Shown: piece by piece, positions 50,395 through 58,915 of the stretch
Layout of the letters: every line of letters starts with the position of its first letter
Numbering within the stretch: position 1 is the first letter of the stretch
From: Streptomyces sp. NBC_01214
GTDB lineage: Bacteria; Actinomycetota; Actinomycetes; Streptomycetales; Streptomycetaceae
Length of the DNA stretch: 64,000 nucleotides
NCBI RefSeq assembly: GCF_026340975.1
Contig: NZ_JAPEOS010000003.1
Coordinates: forward strand, 1,550,001-1,614,000
Direction: 5' to 3'
Translations under genes and position numbers: made by a program
Notes under the pieces: generated by a model
What the model saw: the letters and a program-made list of their open reading frames with translations, nothing else
Told to the model about the DNA's origin: nothing
Databases searched by the model: none

Positions 50395-50410
50395 CTGTCC
50401 AATCGGTCAG
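50395..50410. promoter_or_regulatory. TetR-type operator O3 (degenerate copy)
   Basis: CTGTCCAATCGGTCAG matches the two perfect operators in 14 of 16 positions, with the right half-site intact. It overlaps the predicted start point of the plus-strand promoter, so the same repressor could control the Rieske/transport operon with weaker affinity. Confidence 0.55.
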
Positions 50411-50546
50411 CCCGGTTCCGGCTCTCCCGCCCCGACCGCCTGTCCGCCACTGGATCGCCCTGCCTCGCCCGCCCCGCCTCGCCCCGTTCTGCCTCGTCAT
50501 CGAACGCCGACACCGATCGCCGCACGCCGGCACGGAGGAGTCACCG

Positions 50547-51818
50547 ATGCACTCAAGAGCTCCCGAAACACCGACGGGCCGCACCGCCCACGCCGACCGG
50601 ACCGGGCCGCCGGGCCACGCCCCCGCCCCAGCCCCTGCCCCTGAGACCCTCGCTCCCGAGCCGCCGGCTCCCGGGCCCCCCGCCCGTGAGGCTCCCGCCG
50701 CCGACGTCCCCGGACCGGCCCTCCCGGCCCGCTACTACACCGACCCCGGGACCGCCGCCGCGGAGACCCGGCACGTCTTCGGCCGCTCGTGGCAGCTCGT
50801 CTGCCACGAGTCCGACCTACCGAACCCAGGAGCGCGGCTCGCCGCCACGGTCGCCGACCGCGAGGTCCTCGTGGTGCGCACCGAGGACGGCGGCCTCGCC
50901 GCCCACCTCAACGTCTGCCGCCACCGCGGAACCCGCCTGGTCACCACCCCCGAACCGACGGGCAAGGCGATCCGCTGCCCCTACCACGGCTGGACGTACC
51001 GCCTCGACGGGAGCCTGGTCGGCGCCCCGGAGGCCCGCCAGATCCCCTGCCTCGACAAGCCGAAGCTCGGCCTCTTCCCGGCCCGCGTCGAGTCCTTCCT
51101 TGGCTTCGTCTTCGTCAACCTCGATCCCGACGCCGTACCGCTGGCCACGAGCTGCGCGGGCCTCGCGGAGGCGGTCGGCCACTACGCCGGAGCCGACCTG
51201 GTGCCCCTCGGCCGAGCCCGCATCCACGACCTGGCCGCCGCCGAGGTGCAGCAGGCCAACTGGAAGGTGGCGGTCGACAACTACCTCGAGGGCTACCACG
51301 TCCCGGTCGCCCACCCCGGCCTGATGCGGCTGCTCGACTACCAGGGCTACACCTGCGAGATCGAGGAGTCCTACGCGCTCTTCGCCTCACCGCTGCGCGA
51401 CAAGCCCTCCTCGAACTGGGCCGAGCGCCTCTACCAGCGCATCGCCGCCCCGATGCCGGGCCTCGGCGAGGCCGACCGCCGGATCTGGCGGTACGCGGTG
51501 ATCTACCCGAACACCCTCATCGACTTCTACCCCGACCACGTACTGGCCTGGACCGCGATCCCCACGGCGGTGGACCGCGTGGCCGTACCCGGCGCCTTCT
51601 ACACCCGCCGCGGCACCAGCCTGCGCACCCGCCTGGCCCGCCGCCTGAACATCCACATCGGCTGGATCACCAACGACGAGGACGCCGAGCTGGTCGCCCG
51701 CGTGCAGAAGGGTCTCTCCACCCCCGGGTTCGAGCCCGGACCGCTGTCGCGCCGCGAGTCGGCGGTCGGCTGGTTCGCCGGCCGCATCCGGGCCGACCTG
51801 GGCGACCCGGGCGACTGA
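50547..51818 (+). CDS. Rieske non-heme iron oxygenase, alpha subunit
   Basis: This is a 423-residue ring-hydroxylating/demethylating oxygenase. After a Pro/Ala-rich N-terminal extension of about 55 residues comes the Rieske domain, with cluster ligands in NVCRHRGTRL and CPYHGWTY. The catalytic domain has the mononuclear iron histidines in NYLEGYHVPVAHPGL and the bridging region VAVDN just before it. The family includes glycine-betaine, carnitine and stachydrine monooxygenases besides aromatic oxygenases, which fits the amine-uptake genes that follow. No beta subunit or dedicated reductase is encoded next to it. The ATG at 50547 has GGAGGAG upstream. It is the first gene of the plus-strand operon. 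Confidence 0.85.
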   Translation: MHSRAPETPTGRTAHADRTGPPGHAPAPAPAPETLAPEPPAPGPPAREAPAADVPGPALPARYYTDPGTAAAETRHVFGRSWQLVCHESDLPNPGARLAATVADREVLVVRTEDGGLAAHLNVCRHRGTRLVTTPEPTGKAIRCPYHGWTYRLDGSLVGAPEARQIPCLDKPKLGLFPARVESFLGFVFVNLDPDAVPLATSCAGLAEAVGHYAGADLVPLGRARIHDLAAAEVQQANWKVAVDNYLEGYHVPVAHPGLMRLLDYQGYTCEIEESYALFASPLRDKPSSNWAERLYQRIAAPMPGLGEADRRIWRYAVIYPNTLIDFYPDHVLAWTAIPTAVDRVAVPGAFYTRRGTSLRTRLARRLNIHIGWITNDEDAELVARVQKGLSTPGFEPGPLSRRESAVGWFAGRIRADLGDPGD

Positions 51819-51855
51819 GGCCACCCCACCCGCCCCACCTGCCGCGCCCACCACG

Positions 51856-51879
51856 GCGTGACCGCGTGACCGCGTGACC
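51856..51879. repeat. Three tandem copies of an 8-bp unit (GCGTGACC)
   Basis: GCGTGACC is repeated three times without a gap, followed by two copies of GCAAC, in the 176-bp interval between the Rieske and binding-protein genes. It may simply be a replication-slippage product. Confidence 0.7.
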
Positions 51880-51994
51880 GCAACGCAACGCAGCGCCCCC
51901 CGCTCCCACCCCCGCGCCGCGCCCGCCGCACGACCGAGCCCCCACGTACCGCTCGTTCCCGCCGTCCCCCTGCGGCCCCTACGGAGAGGACCCC

Positions 51995-53125
51995 ATGTCC
52001 CCCGAGGCACTCCCCCCGACCAGACGCTCGTTCCTCCGCGCCGGCACCGCCGCCGCCCTCGCCCTCGCCGCCTCCGGTTGCGGCTTCGCCACCGCGGACG
52101 ACCCGGCCGGCGGGGCGACCGCGCAAGCACCCATCGACGTCAAGGTCGACGGCGACCTCGTCTACTTCAACTGGGCCGACTTCGTCGACCCCAGCGTCTT
52201 CGAAGGCTTCCAGAAGGAGTACGGCGTCAAGGTCGTCCAGTCGAACTACGACTCCATGGAGGGCATGGCCGCCAAACTCAACGCCGGCAACCGCTACGAC
52301 ATCATCTTCCCCACCGCGAAATGGGCCGAGCGCCTCGCCGCCGGCGGCCGGCTCCGTACGATCGACCACTCCCGGCTGAGGGGCGCCGAGGCGGTGTTCG
52401 GCGGCTACGGCTACTTCGCCGACCCCTGGTACGACCCCCGCTCCGCGCACACCGTCCCGTTCACCATGTACAAAACGGGCATCGGCTGGCGCCGGGACCG
52501 GCTCGGCGACCTGACCGGCTCCTGGGACGACCTGTGGAACGACCAGGCCAAGGGCAAGGTCTTCGTCCTCGACGACCGCGACGAGGTACTGGGCCTCGGC
52601 GCGCTCAAGCTCGGCGTCGACCTCACCACCGGCGACCCCGGTGACCTCGCCCGCGTCACGGACACCCTGCGCTCGCTCCGCCCCCGCCTGCGCGGCTTCT
52701 CCAGCGACAGCTACAACAACCTCCTCAACGGCAACGCCGACATGACCCAGGCGTGGAGCGGAGACATGGCCGCCATGCTTTCCCAGGCCGAGGACCCGGC
52801 CGTCTTCGGCTTCGAGGTCGCCCGCGAGGGCGCCCCCGTCAACTCCGACTGCTACGCCATACCCGCCAACGCGCAGCACCCCGGCACCGCGATGCTCTTC
52901 ATCGACTACATGCTCCGCCCGGAGAACGTGAAGAAGAACATCGAGTACATCGGCTACCCGATGCCGGTCCGCGGCACCGAGGACACCTACGCCGCGCTCG
53001 TCGAGCCGTTCCCGCAGTGCGTGGTGACCGCCGACGACCTGGCGGCCGACCTCTTCTTCCGCAACGGCGACGCGGGGACCGAACGGGCCCGTGACGCCGC
53101 CTGGACCGACGTGAAGGCCGGCTGA
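51995..53125 (+). CDS. PotD-like substrate-binding lipoprotein of a polyamine-type ABC importer
   Basis: This 376-residue binding protein has a twin-arginine-type signal (TRRSFLRAGTAAALALAASGC) ending in a lipobox with Cys28. It should therefore be exported folded and lipid-anchored. The mature part matches the spermidine/putrescine-binding family: VYFNWADFVDPSVFEGFQKEYGVKVVQSNYDSMEGMAAKL near the start and DDLAADLFF near the end; the acidic and aromatic residues of these blocks normally cage a polyamine. The substrate could equally be a quaternary or aromatic amine, given the Rieske neighbour. GGAGAGG precedes the ATG. The permease genes follow directly. Confidence 0.87.
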   Translation: MSPEALPPTRRSFLRAGTAAALALAASGCGFATADDPAGGATAQAPIDVKVDGDLVYFNWADFVDPSVFEGFQKEYGVKVVQSNYDSMEGMAAKLNAGNRYDIIFPTAKWAERLAAGGRLRTIDHSRLRGAEAVFGGYGYFADPWYDPRSAHTVPFTMYKTGIGWRRDRLGDLTGSWDDLWNDQAKGKVFVLDDRDEVLGLGALKLGVDLTTGDPGDLARVTDTLRSLRPRLRGFSSDSYNNLLNGNADMTQAWSGDMAAMLSQAEDPAVFGFEVAREGAPVNSDCYAIPANAQHPGTAMLFIDYMLRPENVKKNIEYIGYPMPVRGTEDTYAALVEPFPQCVVTADDLAADLFFRNGDAGTERARDAAWTDVKAG

Positions 53126-53126
53126 C

Positions 53127-54104
53127 ATGGCGACGCGCAGCAACCGCACCGGGACCGCGGTCCGGCCGCCCCGGGGCGCGGCCGAGCCGAAAACGCCGCC
53201 CCCGGACCGGACCGGGCCCCAGTCCACGCCGCGCGCCCGTACGCGCACCCGGACCCGGCAGCCGCGCCTGTGGACCTGGCTCCTGCTCCCCGGCACCCTC
53301 TGGATGACCGGCTTCCTCGTCGTCTCCCTCCTCCTCGTGGCCACCCTGGCGCTCGGCACCACCGACCCCCTCGGCAACCCGCGCTTCGGACTCAACTTCG
53401 CCAACCTCACCGCACTGGCCGACCCCGCCTACCGCACCGTCCTGCTGCGCTCCCTCTGCTACGCGCTGATCACCTGCCTGATCAGCCTGGCCATGGCCTA
53501 CCCGGTGGCCTACGCCATCGCCCTGCGCGGCGGCCGGTTCAAGAACCTGCTGATCGCCGCGATCGTCGTCCCGTTCTTCGCCAACTACCTGGTCCGGATG
53601 TACGGCTGGTCGGTGGTTCTCTCCGACGACGGCCCGCTGCTGAAAGCCCTGCGCGCGATCGGTCTCGCCGACGACGGCACCAAGATCCTCCAGACCGGTG
53701 CGGGAGTGATCGCCGGACTCGTCTACGGCTTCGTCGTCTTCATGATCATCCCGCTGTACGCGGCGATGGAACGCATGGACACCTCCCTCATAGAGGCCGG
53801 CCGCGACCTCTACGGAGGCCCCCTGCGCACCTTCCTCTTCGTCACCGTCCCCGCCACCCGGCAGGGAGCGGCCGCCGGCTGCGTCCTCGTCTTCCTGCCC
53901 GCCATGGGCGACTTCGTCAGCGCCCAGCTCATGGGAGGCCCCGACCAGATCATGATCGGCAACCTGATCCAGGACAAGTTCTTCCAGGGCCAGAACTGGC
54001 CCCTGGGCTCGGCCCTCACCATGCTGCTGATGGCCGTCCTGTTCCTCGGGATGCTCGGCTACCTGCGGCGCACCCGCAAGGACGAGGCGGAGGCGGCCCG
54101 ATGA
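53127..54104 (+). CDS. PotB-like ABC permease
   Basis: This 325-residue inner-membrane permease has a 45-residue Pro/Arg-rich cytoplasmic start, then about six membrane helices, the first at WTWLLLPGTLWMTGFLVVSLLLVATL. The ATPase-contact EAA loop reads MDTSLIEAGRDLYGGPLRTFLFVTVPATRQG. It pairs with the following PotC-like permease. The start lies 2 bp after the binding-protein stop, and the stop overlaps the next start (ATGA), so all transport genes are translated together. Confidence 0.88.
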   Translation: MATRSNRTGTAVRPPRGAAEPKTPPPDRTGPQSTPRARTRTRTRQPRLWTWLLLPGTLWMTGFLVVSLLLVATLALGTTDPLGNPRFGLNFANLTALADPAYRTVLLRSLCYALITCLISLAMAYPVAYAIALRGGRFKNLLIAAIVVPFFANYLVRMYGWSVVLSDDGPLLKALRAIGLADDGTKILQTGAGVIAGLVYGFVVFMIIPLYAAMERMDTSLIEAGRDLYGGPLRTFLFVTVPATRQGAAAGCVLVFLPAMGDFVSAQLMGGPDQIMIGNLIQDKFFQGQNWPLGSALTMLLMAVLFLGMLGYLRRTRKDEAEAAR

Positions 54105-54937
54105 GCACCCCGCAGCGCCGCCGGCGCGGAGCCGAGCGCCGCCCCCGCTTCGCCCTGGCCGTCACCGCCCTCTTCTTCGCGCTCCTCTACCTCCCCGTCG
54201 CCGTCGTCGTCCTGTTCTCCTTCAACTCCCAGAAGTCCCTCACCGTCCTCGACGGCGTCAGCCTCCGCTGGTACACGGCCCTCCTCCACGACGAGGTGCT
54301 CCTCGACTCGCTCGGCATGAGCCTGCGGGTGTCCCTGGTCGCCATGGCCGGCTCGCTCGTCCTCGGGGTGGCCCTGGCCCTGGGACTCGTACGCAGCCGC
54401 AGCCGCCTCGGCTCGTTCGCCGGCCTGATCATGCTCGTCCCGCTGATCACCCCGGAGATCGTCACGGGCGTCGCGGCGATGCTCCTCTTCAAGGGCCTCG
54501 GCATCACCCTCTCCACCACCACCGTGATGCTCGCCGAGATCACCTTCTCCATCTCCTACGTGACGGTCATCCTCCGCTCCCGCATCGCCGCCCTCCATCC
54601 GGAGGTCGAAGAAGCCGCCATGGACCTCGGTGCCACCCGCGGGCAGGCGTTGCGCCTGGTGACCCTGCCCGCGCTGCTGCCCAGCATCCTCGCCTCCGCG
54701 GTGCTGATCTTCGCCCTGGTCTTCGACGACTTCGTCCTCGCCTACTTCACCACCGGCGTCGACCCGCAACCGCTGTCCGTGCGCATCTACTCGGCGATCA
54801 GGTTCGGCGTGCAACCCACCATCAACGCCGTCGGCACCCTGATGCTGGCCGGCTCCATCGGCCTCATCGTCCTCGCCCTCGCCATCCCGCGCCTGTTCGG
54901 GCGCAAGGGCGGCCTCGACCTGCTCTCCGGGAAGTGA
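54101..54937 (+). CDS. PotC-like ABC permease
   Basis: This is a 278-residue permease with six predicted helices (first: FALAVTALFFALLYLPVAVVVLFSF). The EAA loop is HPEVEEAAMDLGATRGQALRLVTLPALLPS, and the typical PotC region DDFVLAYFTTGVDPQPLSVRIYS follows. It overlaps the upstream permease by 4 nt. The heterodimer PotB-PotC forms the translocation path for the amine captured by the lipoprotein. Confidence 0.88.
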   Translation: MSTPQRRRRGAERRPRFALAVTALFFALLYLPVAVVVLFSFNSQKSLTVLDGVSLRWYTALLHDEVLLDSLGMSLRVSLVAMAGSLVLGVALALGLVRSRSRLGSFAGLIMLVPLITPEIVTGVAAMLLFKGLGITLSTTTVMLAEITFSISYVTVILRSRIAALHPEVEEAAMDLGATRGQALRLVTLPALLPSILASAVLIFALVFDDFVLAYFTTGVDPQPLSVRIYSAIRFGVQPTINAVGTLMLAGSIGLIVLALAIPRLFGRKGGLDLLSGK

Positions 54938-54942
54938 CACCC

Positions 54943-56097
54943 ATGCGCGCGACACCCGAGCACCCGACCCCCACGACCACCACCCCGACCGAGGCGCCCC
55001 TGCTGACCCCGACGCCCATCCATCCGACCCCCGCCGTCCGGCTCGACCACGTCAGCAAGCAGTACCCCGCCGCGGGCGGCGCCCACGCCGTACGCGACGT
55101 CGAACTCGACATCGCACCGGGCGAGTTCTTCTCCCTCCTCGGCCCCTCCGGCTGCGGCAAGACCACCCTCCTGCGGATGATCGGCGGCTTCTCCGCCCCC
55201 ACCGCGGGCAGCGTCCTCCTCGACGGCCAGGACGTCACCGACCTGCCGCCCAACAAGCGCAACGTCAACACCGTCTTCCAGAGCTACGCCCTCTTCGACC
55301 ACCTCTCGCTCGCCGACAACGTGGCCTTCGGCCTCAAGCGCAAGGGCGTCGGCCGCGCCGAGATCCGCGAACGGGTCTCGAACATGCTCGACCTCGTCCA
55401 ACTCGGGCACCTGGCGAACCGCAAGCCGGCCACCCTCTCCGGCGGCCAGAAGCAGCGCGTCGCCCTCGCCCGCGCCCTCGTCAACCGGCCCCAGGTCCTG
55501 CTCCTCGACGAGCCGCTGGCCGCCCTCGACCTCAAACTGCGCCGCCACATGCAGGTCGAGCTCAAGCAGATCCAGCGCGAGGTCGGCATCACCTTCGTCT
55601 TCGTCACCCACGACCAGGACGAGGCCCTGACCATGTCGGACCGCCTCGCCGTCATGAACGACGGCCGCGTCGAGCAGTGCGGAACGCCCGAGGACGTGTA
55701 CGAGCGCCCCACCAGCAGCTTCACCGCCTCCTTCATGGGCACCTCCAACCTCGTGCCCGGCACCTACCGCTCCGGCCGGGTCGTCCTCGACGACGGCCCC
55801 GAACTGCCCGTGGGACAGCGGCCGTCCGTGCCCGAAGGCAGCAGGGTGAACCTGTCGATCCGCCCCGAGAAGATCTGGCTGTCCGACCTGGAGCCGGACA
55901 TGGCGCGCGCCACCGGGGTCGTCCGCGAGACCGTCTACTGCGGCCCGACCACCACGTACCTGATCGAACTGGCCCCCGGCGTCACGGTGTCCGTACTGGA
56001 GCAGAACACCGTCCGGTCCCGCAGGGAGGACCGCTGGAGCGGCGGCGAGCGCGTCGAGATCGGCTGGAAGCCCGAACACTGCCTCGTCCTGGACTGA
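54943..56097 (+). CDS. PotA-like ABC transporter ATPase
   Basis: This is a 384-residue importer ATPase. Walker A is GPSGCGKTT with Lys73, the Q-loop lies in NTVFQSYALFDHL, the signature is LSGGQKQRVALARAL, Walker B is VLLLDEPLAALD and the switch His is in FVFVTHDQDEAL. A C-terminal TOBE domain follows (about 300-380). The Thr/Pro-rich first 30 residues precede the true domain. Two starts are possible: ATG 54943 with GGGAAG at 8 nt (chosen), or GTG 54934, which overlaps the permease stop. It energises the Pot-like permease pair. Confidence 0.88.
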   Translation: MRATPEHPTPTTTTPTEAPLLTPTPIHPTPAVRLDHVSKQYPAAGGAHAVRDVELDIAPGEFFSLLGPSGCGKTTLLRMIGGFSAPTAGSVLLDGQDVTDLPPNKRNVNTVFQSYALFDHLSLADNVAFGLKRKGVGRAEIRERVSNMLDLVQLGHLANRKPATLSGGQKQRVALARALVNRPQVLLLDEPLAALDLKLRRHMQVELKQIQREVGITFVFVTHDQDEALTMSDRLAVMNDGRVEQCGTPEDVYERPTSSFTASFMGTSNLVPGTYRSGRVVLDDGPELPVGQRPSVPEGSRVNLSIRPEKIWLSDLEPDMARATGVVRETVYCGPTTTYLIELAPGVTVSVLEQNTVRSRREDRWSGGERVEIGWKPEHCLVLD

Positions 56098-56162
56098 AGC
56101 CGAAGCCGTCCCGGCTCCGTCCCGGCTCCGCCCCGACTCCGTCCGACCGAAGGAACACCCCC

Positions 56163-57479
56163 ATGAACCACGACGTCATCGTGCTCGGCGCCGGCCTGGC
56201 CGGCCTCGCCGCTGCGCGCGACCTCGCCGCCGGCGGAGCCGACGTCCTCGTCGTCGAAGCCCGGGACCGGGTCGGCGGACGCGTCGAACAGACCCGGCTC
56301 CCCGACGGCCGGCTGGTCCAGCTCGGCGGAGAGGTCGTCGGCCGCGCCCACACCGCCTACCTGGACCTCGCCGCGGAACTCGGCCTCACCCTGGTCCCCA
56401 GCTATGTCGCCGAGCCCGGCGCCCTCACCCGCGCCACGCCCGAAGGGGTCTCCGCGGGCGAGCCGCCCCACTGGTTCGGCCCCGGCGACGACGCCTGCCA
56501 CCAGAAGGTCACCGCGGCCTTCCGCGCACTCGCCCAGACCGTCGACCCGGCCGACCCCTGGTCCCACCCCGACGCGACGGCCCTCGACCGGACGTCCGTC
56601 GGCGATTGGCTGCGCGCCCAGGGAGCCACCCCGGCCGTCGTCCGCCTCTGGGAGATAGGCCAACTCGCCCTCGCCGACGGCTCGTACGAGCGCACGTCCC
56701 TGCTCGCCGCCCTGCGCAAGCACGCCGCCGTCCCCGGCCCCGGCGCCTACGACTACGAGGCGTGGGAGGGCCTGCGGGTCGCCGAGGGCTCCGCCACGGT
56801 GGCCCTGCGCATGGCAGCCGCCCTCGGCGGACGCATCCGCACCGGCGCGCCTGCCCGGGCCGTCACGGTCCGCCGGCCCGGCCACTGCTCCGTACGGCTG
56901 GCCGGCGGCGAAACCCTCACCGCCGGCGCCGTCGTCAGCGCCCTGCCCGTCGGCCCGCTGCGCCAGATCGCCGTCACCGGCGTCTGCGACGAGCGGCTCG
57001 CCTCCCTGCACCGCCAACGCCAGGCCCTCGCCGCGAAGTTCGTCGCCGCGTACGACCGGCCGTTCTGGCGCGAGCTCGGCCGGAGCGGCCTCTCCGAATG
57101 CGAAGGGGTCCTCGGCAGCACCTGGCCGCAGAGCGACGGCATCCTCTCCGCCCTCGTACCACCCGAGAGGATCGGCGTCCTGCTCGGCACTCCCGCCGCG
57201 CTGCGCACCCGCGAACTCCTCGACGACATCGCCCGCCTCTACGGCGACGAGGCCCACCGGCCGCTCGCCACCTACGTCCGGATGTGGGGCACCGACCCGT
57301 GGACCCAGGGGTACGTCACCCAGTGGACCCCCGGCGACGTCACGGCCGTCGGCCCCCGCCACGGCACCCACGAACCACCCTTCTACGTCTGTGGATCCGA
57401 CCAGTGGGTGGCCGGCTACATGGAAGGCGCCGTACGCACCGGACGCGACGCCGCCAGGGAGGCGCTGCGCCGTGGCTGA
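56163..57479 (+). CDS. FAD-dependent amine oxidase
   Basis: This 438-residue flavin monoamine-oxidase-type protein has an N-terminal dinucleotide motif VIVLGAGLAGLAAARDLAAGGADVLVVEARDRVGGRV. The FAD ribityl region is LGGEVVGRAHTAYLDL, and the C-terminal FAD-closing motif is FYVCGSDQWVAGYMEGAVRTGRDAA, where putrescine and monoamine oxidases have a G(T/S)E..GYMEGAI pattern. No cysteine for covalent flavin is evident. The enzyme would deaminate the imported amine to an aldehyde with release of ammonia and H2O2. The last 8 nt overlap the aldehyde dehydrogenase start, showing tight coupling of the two steps. Confidence 0.86.
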   Translation: MNHDVIVLGAGLAGLAAARDLAAGGADVLVVEARDRVGGRVEQTRLPDGRLVQLGGEVVGRAHTAYLDLAAELGLTLVPSYVAEPGALTRATPEGVSAGEPPHWFGPGDDACHQKVTAAFRALAQTVDPADPWSHPDATALDRTSVGDWLRAQGATPAVVRLWEIGQLALADGSYERTSLLAALRKHAAVPGPGAYDYEAWEGLRVAEGSATVALRMAAALGGRIRTGAPARAVTVRRPGHCSVRLAGGETLTAGAVVSALPVGPLRQIAVTGVCDERLASLHRQRQALAAKFVAAYDRPFWRELGRSGLSECEGVLGSTWPQSDGILSALVPPERIGVLLGTPAALRTRELLDDIARLYGDEAHRPLATYVRMWGTDPWTQGYVTQWTPGDVTAVGPRHGTHEPPFYVCGSDQWVAGYMEGAVRTGRDAAREALRRG

Positions 57480-58890
57480 CCCCGTGCTCAACCACGTGGC
57501 GGGCGTGGACCTGCCCGCCGCCTCGGGCGGGACGATGGAGCTCGTCGACCCCGCCACCGGCCTGGTGCACGGCCACGCCCCGCGCTCCGGCAGGGCCGAC
57601 ACGGACGCCGCCTGCGCGGCCGCCGCAGCCGCGTACGCGCACTGGTCCACGACCACACCGGCCGTACGCCAGCGCGCCCTGCTCGGCATCGCCGACGCGA
57701 TCGAGGAACACGCGGAGGCCTTCGTGGCCGCCGAAACCGGCGACACCGGCAAGCCGCCCCGGCAGTTCAGGACCGAGGAACTGCCCGCGATCGTCGACAC
57801 CCTGCGCTTCTTCGCCGGAGCCGCGCGCAACCTGCCGGGCCTCGCGGCCGCCGAGTACGCCGAAGGCCGTACCTCCGTACTGCGGCGCGAACCGGTCGGG
57901 GTCTGCGCCCAGATCACCCCGTGGAACTACCCACTGATGATGGCGGTGTGGAAGATCGCCCCGGCCGTCGCCGCGGGCAACACGACCGTGCTCAAGCCCG
58001 CCGACACCACCCCCGCGTCGTCCGCGCTGCTGGCCCGCGTCGCGGCCGAGCACCTGCCGCCGGGCGTGCTCAACGTGGTCTGCGGCGACCGCGACACAGG
58101 GCGCGCGCTCACCGCCCACCCCGACGTGGCCCTCATCGCGGTCACCGGCAGCGTGCGCGCCGGCCGACAGATCGCCGCGGCCGCGGCCGCCGACCTCAAA
58201 CGGGTCCACCTGGAGCTCGGCGGCAATGCGCCGGTGCTCGTCCACGACGACGTGGACGTCGAGGCGACCGCAGCCGCCCTCGCCGCGGTCGCCTACTACA
58301 ACGCGGGACAGGACTGCACCGCGCCCACCCGGCTGCTGGTCCACCACCGGGTGCACGACGCGTTCCTCGCGGCCTTCGCGGCGGAAACGGCCAAGCTGCG
58401 CCCGGGCGCTCCGGACGAGCCGGACGCGGACTTCGGCCCGCTGAACAACGCGGCGCAGCTGGCGTCGGTCCGGTCCCTGCTCGACCGGCTGCCGCGGCAC
58501 GCCGAGATCGTCACCGGCGGCGCCCGCCTCCCGCGGCCGGGCTTCTTCCACGCACCCACCGTCGTCGCCGGCGTGCGCCAAGGCGATGAGATCGTGCAGG
58601 AGGAGGCATTCGGCCCCGTCGTGACCGTGCAGTCCTTCGCGGACGAGGCGGAGGCCCTGCACCTGGCCAACGACGTCCGCCACGGCCTCGCCGCCAGCGT
58701 GTGGACGAGGGACCACGACCGCGCCATGCGGGCGACCCGGGCCCTGCACACCGGCATCGTCTGGGTGAACGCCCACGGCACCACCGTCTCCGAGATGCCC
58801 CACGGCGGGGTCAAGCACTCGGGCTACGGCAGCGACCTCTCGATGGCGGGCCTCCTGGACTACACCCAGGTCAAGCACGTCATGCTGTGA
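57472..58890 (+). CDS. Aldehyde dehydrogenase (aminobutyraldehyde/betaine-aldehyde type)
   Basis: This is a 472-residue NAD(P)-dependent aldehyde dehydrogenase. The cofactor-binding and active-site blocks are CAQITPWNYPLMMAVWKIAPA (Asn in PWNYP), VTGSVRAGRQIAAAAA, the general base Glu248 in HLELGGNAPVLV, and the nucleophile Cys282 in NAGQDCTAPTRLL. EEAFGPVVTVQ and the end NAHGTTVSEMPHGGVKHSGYG are those of the gamma-aminobutyraldehyde/betaine-aldehyde group. The substrate is presumably the aldehyde made by the amine oxidase encoded just upstream. The GTG at 57472 overlaps that gene's stop. This is the last gene of the plus-strand operon. Confidence 0.88.
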   Translation: MADPVLNHVAGVDLPAASGGTMELVDPATGLVHGHAPRSGRADTDAACAAAAAAYAHWSTTTPAVRQRALLGIADAIEEHAEAFVAAETGDTGKPPRQFRTEELPAIVDTLRFFAGAARNLPGLAAAEYAEGRTSVLRREPVGVCAQITPWNYPLMMAVWKIAPAVAAGNTTVLKPADTTPASSALLARVAAEHLPPGVLNVVCGDRDTGRALTAHPDVALIAVTGSVRAGRQIAAAAAADLKRVHLELGGNAPVLVHDDVDVEATAAALAAVAYYNAGQDCTAPTRLLVHHRVHDAFLAAFAAETAKLRPGAPDEPDADFGPLNNAAQLASVRSLLDRLPRHAEIVTGGARLPRPGFFHAPTVVAGVRQGDEIVQEEAFGPVVTVQSFADEAEALHLANDVRHGLAASVWTRDHDRAMRATRALHTGIVWVNAHGTTVSEMPHGGVKHSGYGSDLSMAGLLDYTQVKHVML

Positions 58891-58915
58891 GCCCGCCAGG
58901 GTCCCCCCCACGGGG

